64,000 nt of DNA, taken from Alphaproteobacteria bacterium (GTDB lineage: Bacteria > Pseudomonadota > Alphaproteobacteria > Reyranellales > Reyranellaceae). The stretch lies in the NCBI GenBank assembly GCA_017308235.1, contig JAFKFL010000008.1:248001-312000 (forward strand), read 5' to 3'. Below are positions 46,937-54,681 of this stretch, one piece after another. The translations under genes and the position numbers were made by a program. The notes under the pieces were generated by a model. The model saw only the letters and a list, made by a program, of their open reading frames with translations. It did no database searches and was not told where the DNA came from. Position 1 is the stretch's first letter. Every line of letters starts with the position of its first letter.

Positions 46937-47884
46937 CTACGGGCTGGCGTGGCCGATGAAGCGGTCGGGCGGCCGATCGCCCCATTGCGACTGGAAGCCC
47001 TCTTCGGCGCTCAGCACATTGCCGCCGTTGGCCGCGTTCAGTCGGTCGGTGTCGGCCCAGCGCTCGTGGACGCGACCCCACGGGTCGGCCCAGTAGTCAA
47101 ACACCTGGCTGCCGAGCAGATGGCGGCCGATGCCCCACATGTGCTCGTACTTGCCGAGCCCCTTGATGTACTCGTGATCCTGGAAGATCGCATCGATGTC
47201 GTGCGCTTCGTAGGAGACGTGGTTGAGGCCGGTCTTGTCGTTGTGGACGCAGAACAGCACGTGGTGATCGACGTAGTCGTCGCCGCGATCGAGGCGATTG
47301 AACGAACCGATGACGTTTTCTTTCTCGCCGACATAGACATCGTCGGAGCGGATCATGCCCAGCGCGTTGCGGAACCAGGCAACCGTCTCCTTGACCTTGG
47401 GTGTGGCCAGCACGCCATGGCCGATGCGCTGGACGGGCGTGGGCGACTTGGAAAGCCGCATCAGGCGGCCGACGCGCCGGGCCGGCTCGCTGCCGGAATT
47501 GACGAGATCGCGATCGTACTTGCTGGGCGCGCTGCGCCCGAGTCCGGCAATGACCTCGATCTGATAGCCGTTGGGCTCGGTCAGTCGCACGCGCTTGCCG
47601 CCGCCGGGCTCGTTCAGGGTCTCGATGCCCGAGGCGCCGGGCAGCTTGGCGACCCGCTTGAGGTCGTCTTCGTCGGCGGCGTGGTAGGCGAACCCGATGA
47701 ACTTCGTGCCGCCTTTATGTGCGACATGCAGATGATGGTTACCGTCCGTCCCCCGCATATAGAGCGCATCCGGTGTGCGCTCGGCGCGGGTCAGGCCGAA
47801 ATGGGTGAGAAATTCCTCCATTTCATCGAGGTCGGGCGCCTCCATGCGCGGGAAGGCGAAATCGGCGACCTTGATTGCAGGCAT
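46937..47884 (-). CDS. Extradiol-dioxygenase-like VOC protein
   Basis: A 315-residue two-module VOC protein resembling catechol 2,3-dioxygenase family members. Likely metal ligands in the second module: H156 in RIGHGVLATPKVK, H near 222 in LNHVSYEAHD and a Glu in GRVHERWADTD near 277. HHLHVAHKG and YVDHHVLFCVHND are also present. GGAGG lies before the ATG at 47884. Divergent from the CMD-like gene, 63 bases apart, so a shared promoter zone. Substrate unknown. Confidence 0.88.
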   Translation of the reverse strand: MPAIKVADFAFPRMEAPDLDEMEEFLTHFGLTRAERTPDALYMRGTDGNHHLHVAHKGGTKFIGFAYHAADEDDLKRVAKLPGASGIETLNEPGGGKRVRLTEPNGYQIEVIAGLGRSAPSKYDRDLVNSGSEPARRVGRLMRLSKSPTPVQRIGHGVLATPKVKETVAWFRNALGMIRSDDVYVGEKENVIGSFNRLDRGDDYVDHHVLFCVHNDKTGLNHVSYEAHDIDAIFQDHEYIKGLGKYEHMWGIGRHLLGSQVFDYWADPWGRVHERWADTDRLNAANGGNVLSAEEGFQSQWGDRPPDRFIGHASP

Positions 47885-47947
47885 GTTTTCCTCCGAGACT
47901 TCGGCGCAACGCTAGCGCCGCCGCCCGGCGGTGAAAAGGAGGAAAGC

Positions 47948-48280
47948 ATGTCCAAACCCTCGGCCCCCAACCCGCGCGACCGGCTGAGGTCGTTTGCGCC
48001 GAAATTTATCGACCTCACCGAGAACGTCCTGTTCGGCGACGTCTGGGAACGTCCGGGTCTCTCCAAGCGCGACCGCAGTCTCATCACGTGTGCCGCACTG
48101 GTGGCGCTCAATCGCACCGAACAGCAGCGTGGTCATTTCGCCCGTGCCATCAACAATGGCGTGACCAAGGATGAATTGGTTGAGCTTATCACTCATCTCG
48201 CCTTTTATTCCGGCTGGCCCACGGCGGTGTCGGCCGCCAACGTCGCCAAGGAAGTACTCGAGGAAGGGGACAAGAAGTGA
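47948..48280 (+). CDS. Carboxymuconolactone decarboxylase-family protein
   Basis: A 110-residue CMD-domain protein. SKRDRSLITCAALVALNRTEQQRGHFARAINNG has the substrate-pocket order of PcaC, with His near 64; the usual redox CxxC of AhpD is absent, so it belongs to the decarboxylase-like rather than peroxidase-like branch. The C-terminal VSAANVAKEVLEE is typical. GGAGG lies before the ATG at 47948. Its end overlaps the next FAH gene as GTGA. Confidence 0.9.
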   Translation: MSKPSAPNPRDRLRSFAPKFIDLTENVLFGDVWERPGLSKRDRSLITCAALVALNRTEQQRGHFARAINNGVTKDELVELITHLAFYSGWPTAVSAANVAKEVLEEGDKK

Positions 48281-49209
48281 AGCTCTGCTATTTCAACGAC
48301 TATCGTCTGGGCGCCATCAAGGGCGACTCGGTCGTCGATATCACGGACGCCGTGAAGGACATTCCGCACATCGACAGCCGCGACCTGATCGTCGGCCTGA
48401 TCGCCAAATGGGACTTCCACAAGGCCAAGGTTGAGAAGGCGGTGGCCGCAGGCAAGGGTGTGGCCCTGGGGAGCGTGCGGTTGCGTCCGCCAGTGCCGAA
48501 GCCCGGCAATATCGTGTGCATGGCCGTGAACTACATGGAGGACGGCACGCTACCGCAAAAGCCGCACATCAACGCCTTCCACAAGGCGGCGACGGCCGTG
48601 ATCGGCGAGGGAGACACGATGGTGCTGCCCGATGTGCCGGCCTCGATCTTCGAGGGCGAGGCGGAGCTCGCCTTGATTATTGGCAAGCGCGCGACGCGGG
48701 TATCGCAAGCCAACGCGATGAGCCACATCTTCGGCTACACCTGCTTCATCGATGGCTCGGCGCGCGGCTTGCCGCCGCCGGGCAACGTCTTCTTCCAGAT
48801 GAAGTCGCGCGACACCTTCGCACCGATCGGGCCCTGGATCGTAACGGCCGACGAGATCGCCGATCCACAGAACCTCGGCATCACGCTCACCAACAATGGG
48901 CAGGTGATGCAGAAGTTCAATACCAACGACATGGCGCACCAGATCCCGCGCTGCATCGAATGGGCGAGCTCCATCCATACGCTGGAACCTGGCGACATTC
49001 TTGCCACGGGAACCAACCATCGCGGGCTCAACGCCTTCATGGATGGCGACAAGATCGAGCTCACGGTGGAGAAGGTTGGCACGTTGCATGTCAGCGTGAA
49101 GGACGAGCTGAAGCGGACCTGGGCACGTACGACGCGCTCGCAACACAAGGACAAGGGCGGCGAGGGCGCGCACACGCCGCAGCTCACGGGCAAGCACGCC
49201 GCAAAGTAA
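48277..49209 (+). CDS. Fumarylacetoacetate hydrolase-family protein (2)
   Basis: A 310-residue FAH-domain protein with an N-terminal beta subdomain (LCYFNDYRLGAIKGDSVVDI). The core has VCMAVNYMEDG, FEGEAELALIIGKR (metal-binding E-x-E), SHIFGYTCFIDGSARG, FKNT-like MKSRDTFAPIGPWIVT and LEPGDILATGTNHRG. This is the hydrolase/isomerase group for ring-cleavage acids, different from FAH 1. Start is GTG at 48277, translationally coupled to the CMD-like gene. A long basic tail follows the domain. Confidence 0.9.
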   Translation: MKLCYFNDYRLGAIKGDSVVDITDAVKDIPHIDSRDLIVGLIAKWDFHKAKVEKAVAAGKGVALGSVRLRPPVPKPGNIVCMAVNYMEDGTLPQKPHINAFHKAATAVIGEGDTMVLPDVPASIFEGEAELALIIGKRATRVSQANAMSHIFGYTCFIDGSARGLPPPGNVFFQMKSRDTFAPIGPWIVTADEIADPQNLGITLTNNGQVMQKFNTNDMAHQIPRCIEWASSIHTLEPGDILATGTNHRGLNAFMDGDKIELTVEKVGTLHVSVKDELKRTWARTTRSQHKDKGGEGAHTPQLTGKHAAK

Positions 49210-49226
49210 TCGACAAGGAAGTGATC

Positions 49227-49260
49227 GAAAAAGAGGCGCCGCGAAAACCGCGGCGCCTCT
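49227..49260 (-). terminator. Intrinsic terminator of the Hsp20 gene
   Basis: AGAGGCGCCGCG (49249-49260 on the minus strand) pairs perfectly with CGCGGCGCCTCT over 12 bases around a five-base loop, and is followed on the minus strand by TTTTT. It lies 28 bases past the Hsp20 stop. On the plus strand the stem follows FAH 2 but without a T run, so it may act weakly in both directions. Confidence 0.85.
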
Positions 49261-49287
49261 CCCGGAACGGGCGTTCCGATTAGTCGG

Positions 49288-49734
49288 TTAGTGCGTCAGT
49301 GCCGGCTTGGCCTCGGCCTTGATCTCGATGGCGCGGGGCTTTTTCTCTTCCGGAATCTCGCGCTGCAGCTCGATCGTCAGCAAGCCGTTGCTGAGGCTCG
49401 CACCGTTGACCTTCACATGGTCGGCGAGCTGGAAGCGGCGCTCGAAATTGCGCCCGGCGATGCCGCGGTAGAGGTACTGCTTGCCTTCGTCGCCGTTCGG
49501 CGCGCTCTGGCCGGTGACCAGGAGCTCGTTCTCCTTCTGGGTCACATTCAGCTCCGCCTCGGCAAAGCCCGCGACCGCCATCACGATGCGATAGGCGTTC
49601 TCGCCGGCCTTCTCGATGTTGTACGGGGGGTAGCCGTTGCTGGCTGCTTGGCCCGCCACGTTGTCGAGCAGGTCGAAGACCCGATCGAAGCCGACGGTGG
49701 CACGATAGAACGGCGAATAGTCGAATCCACGCAT
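49288..49734 (-). CDS. Small heat-shock protein (Hsp20/IbpA type)
   Basis: A 148-residue holdase chaperone. The N-terminus [20 protein letters not shown] is that of rhizobial class A Hsp20s; the alpha-crystallin domain runs about 34-130 ([58 protein letters not shown]). The last part carries an I-x-I-like tail (RAIEIKAE). Two in-frame ATGs exist: that at 49743 abuts AGGAGG, but the ATG at 49734 has it nine bases upstream and so is preferred. The leader can form a ROSE-like thermometer. Confidence 0.95.
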   Translation of the reverse strand: MRGFDYSPFYRATVGFDRVFDLLDNVAGQAASNGYPPYNIEKAGENAYRIVMAVAGFAEAELNVTQKENELLVTGQSAPNGDEGKQYLYRGIAGRNFERRFQLADHVKVNGASLSNGLLTIELQREIPEEKKPRAIEIKAEAKPALTH

Positions 49735-49743
49735 TTTAGTCAT

Positions 49744-49860
49744 CCTCCTAGATGAGCGATGTCAGATATTCCCGCCCCGGAATGGGCACGGCGAACGACA
49801 GGGATTTAGGAACGATCGACCGGGCTTCAAGAGGCCCGGATCGACCGGGGCGATGTGAAT
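49744..49860 (-). promoter_or_regulatory. Candidate ROSE-like RNA thermometer in the Hsp20 leader
   Basis: The transcript leader ends with TCGCT (49755-49759, minus strand) then five bases and AGGAGG (49744-49749). TCGCT can pair with AGGA, leaving one bulged or mismatched G, which is the UYGCU/anti-SD pattern of ROSE elements that repress hsp20 genes of rhizobia at low temperature. Upstream lies another hairpin, CCGGGC/GCCCGG with eight-base loop (about 49822-49841), matching the multi-hairpin build of ROSE. The fold is by eye only. Confidence 0.65.
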
Positions 49861-49946
49861 TTTTCCCGCCCTGTCGTCCAGACAGAAGATTTTGTCCGTA
49901 GCTGGAAAACCTTCGGAAATTCACCTCCTGGCGAACATGCGAAAAA

Positions 49947-50129
49947 GTGCCAGATCGAAAGCCTGACCGTGGTGAGTGCCTTTCCTTGGCCCAGACTGAC
50001 CTCTTTTCGCCGAGCCTGTGGCGCCAGTTCTATGAGCGTCATCCTGACGCCATGCTCTGGCTGAGGGCTGCGGTGCAGTTCGCCGTCATGGTCGCACTCG
50101 CCGTCGGATTACGCGCACTCGTGTCATGA
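49947..50129 (+). CDS. Possible small membrane protein coupled to cysG
   Basis: A 60-codon frame (GTG at 49947, or TTG at 49986 giving 47 residues) whose stop overlaps the cysG ATG as ATGA. The end is a plausible membrane helix (WLRAAVQFAVMVALAVGLRA) after a polar, aromatic head. No strong ribosome site is visible and no homologue is recognised, so it could be a leader for coupling or chance. The surrounding 49744-49946 holds the Hsp20 leader. Confidence 0.4.
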   Translation: MPDRKPDRGECLSLAQTDLFSPSLWRQFYERHPDAMLWLRAAVQFAVMVALAVGLRALVS

Positions 50130-51466
50130 AACATCTGCCGCTTTTCTTTGATCTGACTGACCGCACGGTGGTCGTCGTGGGGCAAGGTGCCGCTGCCGAC
50201 CGGCGCGCGTCGTTGGCGCGGTCTGCCGGTGCGCTCGTCCGGCGCCTTGACGCCGTCGGCCCCGGTGATCTGGAGGGCGTCACGGCGGCCTTCGTGGCAA
50301 CCGACGATGCCGAGCGCGACAGACTTGCCGTCGAGGCGATCCGCCTGGCCCGTGTGCCGGTGAATGTCGCCGATCGTCCGGCGCTCAGCGACTTCATCAT
50401 GCCGGCGATCATCGACCGCGACGAGGTGGTTGTCGCCGTATCGACAGCCGGAGCGTCGCCCACTCTGGCGACGATGCTGCGTGGCCAGATCGAAGCGCTG
50501 CTGCCCGAGCGGATCGGCGCGCTTGCGCGGCTCGCGGGCTCCTTCCGCGCGCAAGTGAACGGCTTGATCGGCGACCCGGCTGCTCGGCGCGCCTTCTGGC
50601 AGCGGCTGATCGCCGGGCCTGCGGGTCGTCTGGCCATGGCAGGCGATGACTCTGCCGCTCGCCGTGCCATCCTGGCTGATCTCGACGTCGCGCGTCGGCG
50701 CAAGAAGCCAGTGGGTGTCGCTCATATCGTTGGTGCCGGCCCGGGCGATCCCGATCTCTTGACCTTGCGCGCCGCGCAGCTCCTGCAGGAAGCCGATGCC
50801 ATCCTGCATGACGATCTCGTGCCTGCGGCAATCCTCAATCGCGCGCGTCGCGATGCGGCGCTGGTGTGCGTTGGCAAGCGCAAGGGCCGCGCAGGCTGGG
50901 CACAACGGGATATCGAAGCCGAGATGATCCGTCGCGTGCGGGGCGGCGAGACTGTCGTACGGCTGAAAGCTGGCGATCCATTCGTGTTCGGTCGCGGCGG
51001 CGAGGAGATCGAGGCGTTGCGGACGGCGGGCCTTCCGGTCTCGGTCGTGCCGGGCATTACGGCAGCGCTGGGCGTCGCCGCATCGGTCGGCATTCCGCTA
51101 ACGCATCGCCGGTTCGCATCGGCTGTCACCTTTGTGAGTGGCCACGCCGCCGAAGGCGCACCCGCGCCCGCCTGGCCGGCACTCGCCGCACAGGGTCACA
51201 CAATCGCTATCTATATGGGCGCAACGGAAGCAGCTTCCGTGCGCGATCGCTTGCTGGGCGCCGGCGCTTCTCCCTCTATGCCGGTCGCTATTGTCGAAAA
51301 CGGTACTCGGCCGGATGAACGCGTTACGGTCGGCCGTCTTTCGGACCTGGCGCGGCTGGCCGTCTCGCATAACTCCCGCGGCGAAGCCGGTCCCAGCCTC
51401 ATCATCGTTGGCGAGGTCGCTGCTTTCGCCAGCATACAAGAACAACCCCTCGCACAGGTGTCGTAA
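50126..51466 (+). CDS. cysG: Siroheme synthase
   Basis: Makes siroheme for the sulfite reductase encoded downstream. The 446-residue protein joins an N-terminal precorrin-2 dehydrogenase/ferrochelatase (residues 1-200; VVVVGQGAAADRRASLA, then VAVSTAGASPTLA) to a C-terminal uroporphyrinogen-III methyltransferase (about 203-440; VGAGPGDPDLLTLRAA, GDPFVFGRGGEE, PGITAALGVAA). Usual N-terminal GGG of the dehydrogenase is here GQG. Overlap with neighbours on both ends shows a tight operon cysG-DUF2849-cysI-DUF934. Confidence 0.97.
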   Translation: MKHLPLFFDLTDRTVVVVGQGAAADRRASLARSAGALVRRLDAVGPGDLEGVTAAFVATDDAERDRLAVEAIRLARVPVNVADRPALSDFIMPAIIDRDEVVVAVSTAGASPTLATMLRGQIEALLPERIGALARLAGSFRAQVNGLIGDPAARRAFWQRLIAGPAGRLAMAGDDSAARRAILADLDVARRRKKPVGVAHIVGAGPGDPDLLTLRAAQLLQEADAILHDDLVPAAILNRARRDAALVCVGKRKGRAGWAQRDIEAEMIRRVRGGETVVRLKAGDPFVFGRGGEEIEALRTAGLPVSVVPGITAALGVAASVGIPLTHRRFASAVTFVSGHAAEGAPAPAWPALAAQGHTIAIYMGATEAASVRDRLLGAGASPSMPVAIVENGTRPDERVTVGRLSDLARLAVSHNSRGEAGPSLIIVGEVAAFASIQEQPLAQVS

Positions 51467-51780
51467 TGGCCAAGAATCTCAGCGGCGATCTCCAGGTCGC
51501 CTCCGCCAATCGTCTGGCAGACGGCATGGTGGTCTTCCTCGACGCCGCGGGGCAGTGGACGGAGCGACTCGACCGAGCCGACATCGCGCGCAACAAGCAG
51601 GTGGCCGATATCCTTCTGGAGCGTGCCCGCGCCGAGTCCTTCACGGTCGTCGACCCGTTCCTGGTCGCCGTTATCGAGGACGAAGAGGGGCGCATCGAGC
51701 CGCTGTCGCTGCGGGAGAAGATCCGCGCCTCTGGTCTCACCTTTGCCGCCATCGCTGCCGAAGCTGTTCGCTATGCCTGA
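51466..51780 (+). CDS. DUF2849 protein of the sulfite reductase operon
   Basis: A 104-residue protein with the DUF2849 layout: VASANRLADGMVVFLDAAGQW then two helical segments and EPLSLREKIRASG. It recurs between siroheme synthase and sulfite reductase genes in alphaproteobacteria; its biochemical role is not established. Starts one base inside the cysG stop and overlaps the cysI start by eight bases, so it is made in step with them. Confidence 0.9.
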   Translation: MAKNLSGDLQVASANRLADGMVVFLDAAGQWTERLDRADIARNKQVADILLERARAESFTVVDPFLVAVIEDEEGRIEPLSLREKIRASGLTFAAIAAEAVRYA

Positions 51781-53446
51781 CGCCCATTTCTATAGCTACG
51801 ATGACTTCGACCGCAGGCTGGTGGCCGAGCGCGTTGAGCAATTCCGCGACCAGGTGCGCCGCCGGCTGGCCGGTGAGCTGACGGAGGACCAGTTCAAGCC
51901 GCTTCGGCTGACGAATGGCCTTTACTTGCAGCTTCACGCCTACATGCTGCGGATCGCCATTCCCTACGGCACGCTGTCGTCCCGCCAGCTGCGCAAGCTT
52001 GCCGAAATCAGCCGCAAGTACGATCGCGGCTATGGCCATTTCACCACGCGCCAGAACCTGCAGCTCCATTGGATCAAGCTGGAGCAGGCGCCTGACGCGA
52101 TCGCGGCGCTGGCCGAGGTTGACATGCATTCGATCCAGACCAGCGGCAACTGCGTCCGAAACACCACGGCCGACCATTTCGCCGGCGCCGCAGCGGACGA
52201 GATCGAGGATCCGCGGGTGTGGTGCGAGATCGTGCGCCAGTGGTCGACGCTGCATCCGGAATTCAGCTTCCTGCCGCGCAAGTTCAAGATCGCGATCACC
52301 GGTTCGCCGAACGACCGTGCGGCAGTGCGCGTCCACGACATCGGTCTTCGCCTGTGGCGCAATGACCGCGGGGAAGTCGGATTCGAGGTGATCGTGGGTG
52401 GCGGCCTCGGCCGGACGCCGATGATCGGCAAGACCCTGCGCGAGTTCCTGCCCAAGGACGAGATGCTCGCCTATCTCGAGGCGGCGCTGCGCGTCTACAA
52501 TCGCTATGGCCGTCGCGACAACCTCTTCAAGGCGCGCATCAAGATCCTGGTCCACGAGATCGGCGTGGAGAAGATGCGCGAGGAGGTCGAGGCCGAATAC
52601 GAGTCCATGAAGGACAGCGCACTCAAGCTTTCGCCTGACACGATCGAGGCGATTGCGCAGCACTTCGCGCCACCGCCGCTCCGGCCCAAGCGCACCCTCG
52701 TTCCCGAGGTCGAGGCGCTGAAGCTCGAGGATCGCAATTTCGCGCTTTGGCTCAAGTCGAACGTCGCGCCGCATCGCGTGGCCGGCCATGCCATCGTGAC
52801 GGCCTCGCTGAAACCCGCCGGCGCGCCACCGGGTGACGCCAGTGCCGCCCAGATGGAGGGCGTGGCCGATATCGCCGATGCCTACAGCTACAGCGAGATC
52901 CGGGTCAGCCACGAGCAGAACCTCGTGCTGCCGCATGTCGCTGTAGAGGATTTGCCGGCAGTCTATCGCGCCCTCGACAAGCTGGGCTTCGCCGAAGCGA
53001 ATATCGGCAAGATCACCGACATCATTGCCTGCCCGGGCCTCGACTATTGCGCGCTCGCCAATGCGCGGTCGATCCCGGTGGCGCAGCGCATTTCGAACCA
53101 CTTCGCCGCACTCGCGCGCCAGCACGATATCGGCGATCTGAAGATCAAGATCTCCGGCTGCATCAATGCCTGCGGCCATCATCATGTGGGCCACATCGGC
53201 ATCCTGGGCGTCGACAAGAACGGGGTCGAGCTCTACCAGATCAGCCTGGGTGGCGATGTCGACTTCGGCCATACCGCCCTCGGCACGATCCTGGGGCCTG
53301 CCGTACCGGCAGAGAAGGTGGTCGAGGCGGTCGATGCACTGGTCACCACCTATCTCGAGGCGCGGGCCGAAGGCGAGCGGTTCGTCGATACCTATCGGCG
53401 CATTGGCGCCCAGCCCTTCAAGGATCGAGTCTATGCCACTGTTTAG
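51773..53446 (+). CDS. cysI: Sulfite (nitrite) reductase hemoprotein
   Basis: Six-electron reduction of sulfite to sulfide (or nitrite to ammonia) at a siroheme-4Fe-4S centre. The 557-residue protein has the cluster cysteines C420, C426, C463 and C467 (CPGLDYC ... SGCINACGH). Two ferredoxin-like half domains are seen (YGHFTTRQNLQLHWI, SEIRVSHEQNLVLPHV), as usual for this family. A ferredoxin-dependent mode is likely because no CysJ flavoprotein is nearby. ATG at 51773 is used; a longer frame would start inside DUF2849. Confidence 0.94.
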   Translation: MPDAHFYSYDDFDRRLVAERVEQFRDQVRRRLAGELTEDQFKPLRLTNGLYLQLHAYMLRIAIPYGTLSSRQLRKLAEISRKYDRGYGHFTTRQNLQLHWIKLEQAPDAIAALAEVDMHSIQTSGNCVRNTTADHFAGAAADEIEDPRVWCEIVRQWSTLHPEFSFLPRKFKIAITGSPNDRAAVRVHDIGLRLWRNDRGEVGFEVIVGGGLGRTPMIGKTLREFLPKDEMLAYLEAALRVYNRYGRRDNLFKARIKILVHEIGVEKMREEVEAEYESMKDSALKLSPDTIEAIAQHFAPPPLRPKRTLVPEVEALKLEDRNFALWLKSNVAPHRVAGHAIVTASLKPAGAPPGDASAAQMEGVADIADAYSYSEIRVSHEQNLVLPHVAVEDLPAVYRALDKLGFAEANIGKITDIIACPGLDYCALANARSIPVAQRISNHFAALARQHDIGDLKIKISGCINACGHHHVGHIGILGVDKNGVELYQISLGGDVDFGHTALGTILGPAVPAEKVVEAVDALVTTYLEARAEGERFVDTYRRIGAQPFKDRVYATV

Positions 53447-53897
53447 GGAAGGTGCGGCGACGCCGATCGCCAACGACGGGCCTGCGCCCGTGCCGCTGGC
53501 CGACTGGCTGCAGGACCGGCACGGCGCGGCCGTCGCGCTCGCCAACACCGATGACGTCAACTGTCTGCAGCCGCATCTCGCTGACCTTAGCTTGATCGTG
53601 CTACATTTCCCAAAGTTCAGCGACGGCCGTGCCTATAGCCAGGCGCGCATCCTGCGCGAGCGAATGGGCTATGGCGGCGAAATGCGGGCCACCGGCGGGG
53701 TGCTGCAGGATCAGTTGCCGTTCCTGCTGCGCTGCGGCTTCGATTCGTTCGAGAGCGACCAGAAGGGCTTCGGTGAGGCGCTGATGAGGGCACGTACGCT
53801 GTTCAGCGTCGTCTACCAGCCCACCGAGGATGGACGGCCGACGGCGTCGCAGCTTCGCCTGGTGAGCCGCCGCATCATGGCGACGGCGGCGGAGTGA
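53433..53897 (+). CDS. DUF934 protein of the sulfite reductase operon
   Basis: A 154-residue DUF934 protein (VLHFPKFSDGRAYSQARILRERMGY, then MRATGGVLQDQLPFLLRCGFDSFE), commonly annotated as an oxidoreductase-associated protein of assimilatory sulfate reduction; the mechanism is unknown. ATG at 53433 overlaps the cysI stop by 14 bases. In many relatives cysH lies between cysI and this gene but is absent here. Its end overlaps the next, convergent gene by 23 bases. Confidence 0.9.
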   Translation: MPLFREGAATPIANDGPAPVPLADWLQDRHGAAVALANTDDVNCLQPHLADLSLIVLHFPKFSDGRAYSQARILRERMGYGGEMRATGGVLQDQLPFLLRCGFDSFESDQKGFGEALMRARTLFSVVYQPTEDGRPTASQLRLVSRRIMATAAE

Positions 53898-54267
53898 CAG
53901 CAGGCTGGGCGTCCAGCCACTTGCGAGCGTCGTCCACCTTCTGGAAAACCTGAAGAGGTCGCTTGGCGCCGCCGAGATTGGCGAAGCGCTTGCCGAGAAT
54001 GTAATCTTGGTCCGAGCCGACAATGAGGGCAATCGGGCCGCGCGGTTCCATGCTCGCGTAGGCGCTGACACGTGCGCCCAGTACCATCATGTCGTCGTCG
54101 CTGATCGAGAATCGCGCTTTGCTGGCGTCGAAAAATTTCGCGTAGGGCATGGCATCGGTCACAGCCACCCTATCGAAATAGTCGAGGATCTCATCCAGGC
54201 TAATCAGCCCTTCCGCCCTGGTATGGACAAGGTGCTGATCGTGGTCGATGTCGATATGAAGAGGCAC
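53875..54267 (-). CDS. STAS/SpoIIAA-like small protein
   Basis: A 130-residue protein with a STAS-like or SpoIIAA-like fold: HLVHTRAEGLISLDEILDYFDRV, YAKFFDASKARFSI, then a C-terminal helix with AKRPLQVFQKVDDARKWLD. Proteins of this kind are found as stand-alone genes of unknown role in alphaproteobacteria. GTG at 54267 gives the natural start, though no good ribosome site precedes it. Convergent with the DUF934 gene. Confidence 0.72.
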   Translation of the reverse strand: MPLHIDIDHDQHLVHTRAEGLISLDEILDYFDRVAVTDAMPYAKFFDASKARFSISDDDMMVLGARVSAYASMEPRGPIALIVGSDQDYILGKRFANLGGAKRPLQVFQKVDDARKWLDAQPAVTPPPSP

Positions 54268-54327
54268 GGTGGAACATTATGAGGATCACCGGCCCGACGA
54301 CAAGTCTCAGCGCCCGCGCAGCGGCTC

Positions 54328-54681
54328 TTAACTCCTTGCTACCTGGGCCGCGACGCACAGCCACTGGCCGCCGCGACGCGCATAGATGTCGGTGTAGCGG
54401 CCGGTGCCCGCCCGGCCATCCAGCAAGGTGTAGGTGGTCCGGGCATGCACGATCGCGAAATCACCCATCACCCGCACGTTCACGTCATGACAGGCGAGGT
54501 CCCTGATCTTCACAGGCGGGGCGATCTGTTTCAGGAAGCCCGGCTTGTCGACCATCGAGCTATCTGGATTCGTGTTCAGGAAATCATCCGACAGGATTTC
54601 ACCGAACCGTTTGGTGTCGCCGTTCTGCACTGAGGCGATGTAATCGCGGTTGAGCGCCTGCAGTGTTTCCAGGTCGTTCAT
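54328..54681 (-). CDS. NTF2-like (SnoaL/DUF4440) protein
   Basis: A 117-residue cone-fold protein: ETLQALNRDYIASVQNGDTKRFGEILSDDF, VRVMGDFAIVHARTTYTLLDG and QWLCVAAQVARS, as in DUF4440/SnoaL proteins, which bind or isomerise small organic molecules. ATG at 54681 with AGGAG about 7 bases upstream; codons further upstream belong to the shadow of ogt. It overlaps the ogt stop by four bases. Same strand as the ogt and Ada-like genes. Ligand unknown. Confidence 0.8.
   Translation of the reverse strand: MNDLETLQALNRDYIASVQNGDTKRFGEILSDDFLNTNPDSSMVDKPGFLKQIAPPVKIRDLACHDVNVRVMGDFAIVHARTTYTLLDGRAGTGRYTDIYARRGGQWLCVAAQVARS

Noticed and set aside
46949..47947. A plus-strand frame running into the CMD-like gene
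   Set aside because: It is antisense to the VOC gene; the real CMD-like start at 47948 has its own GGAGG site.
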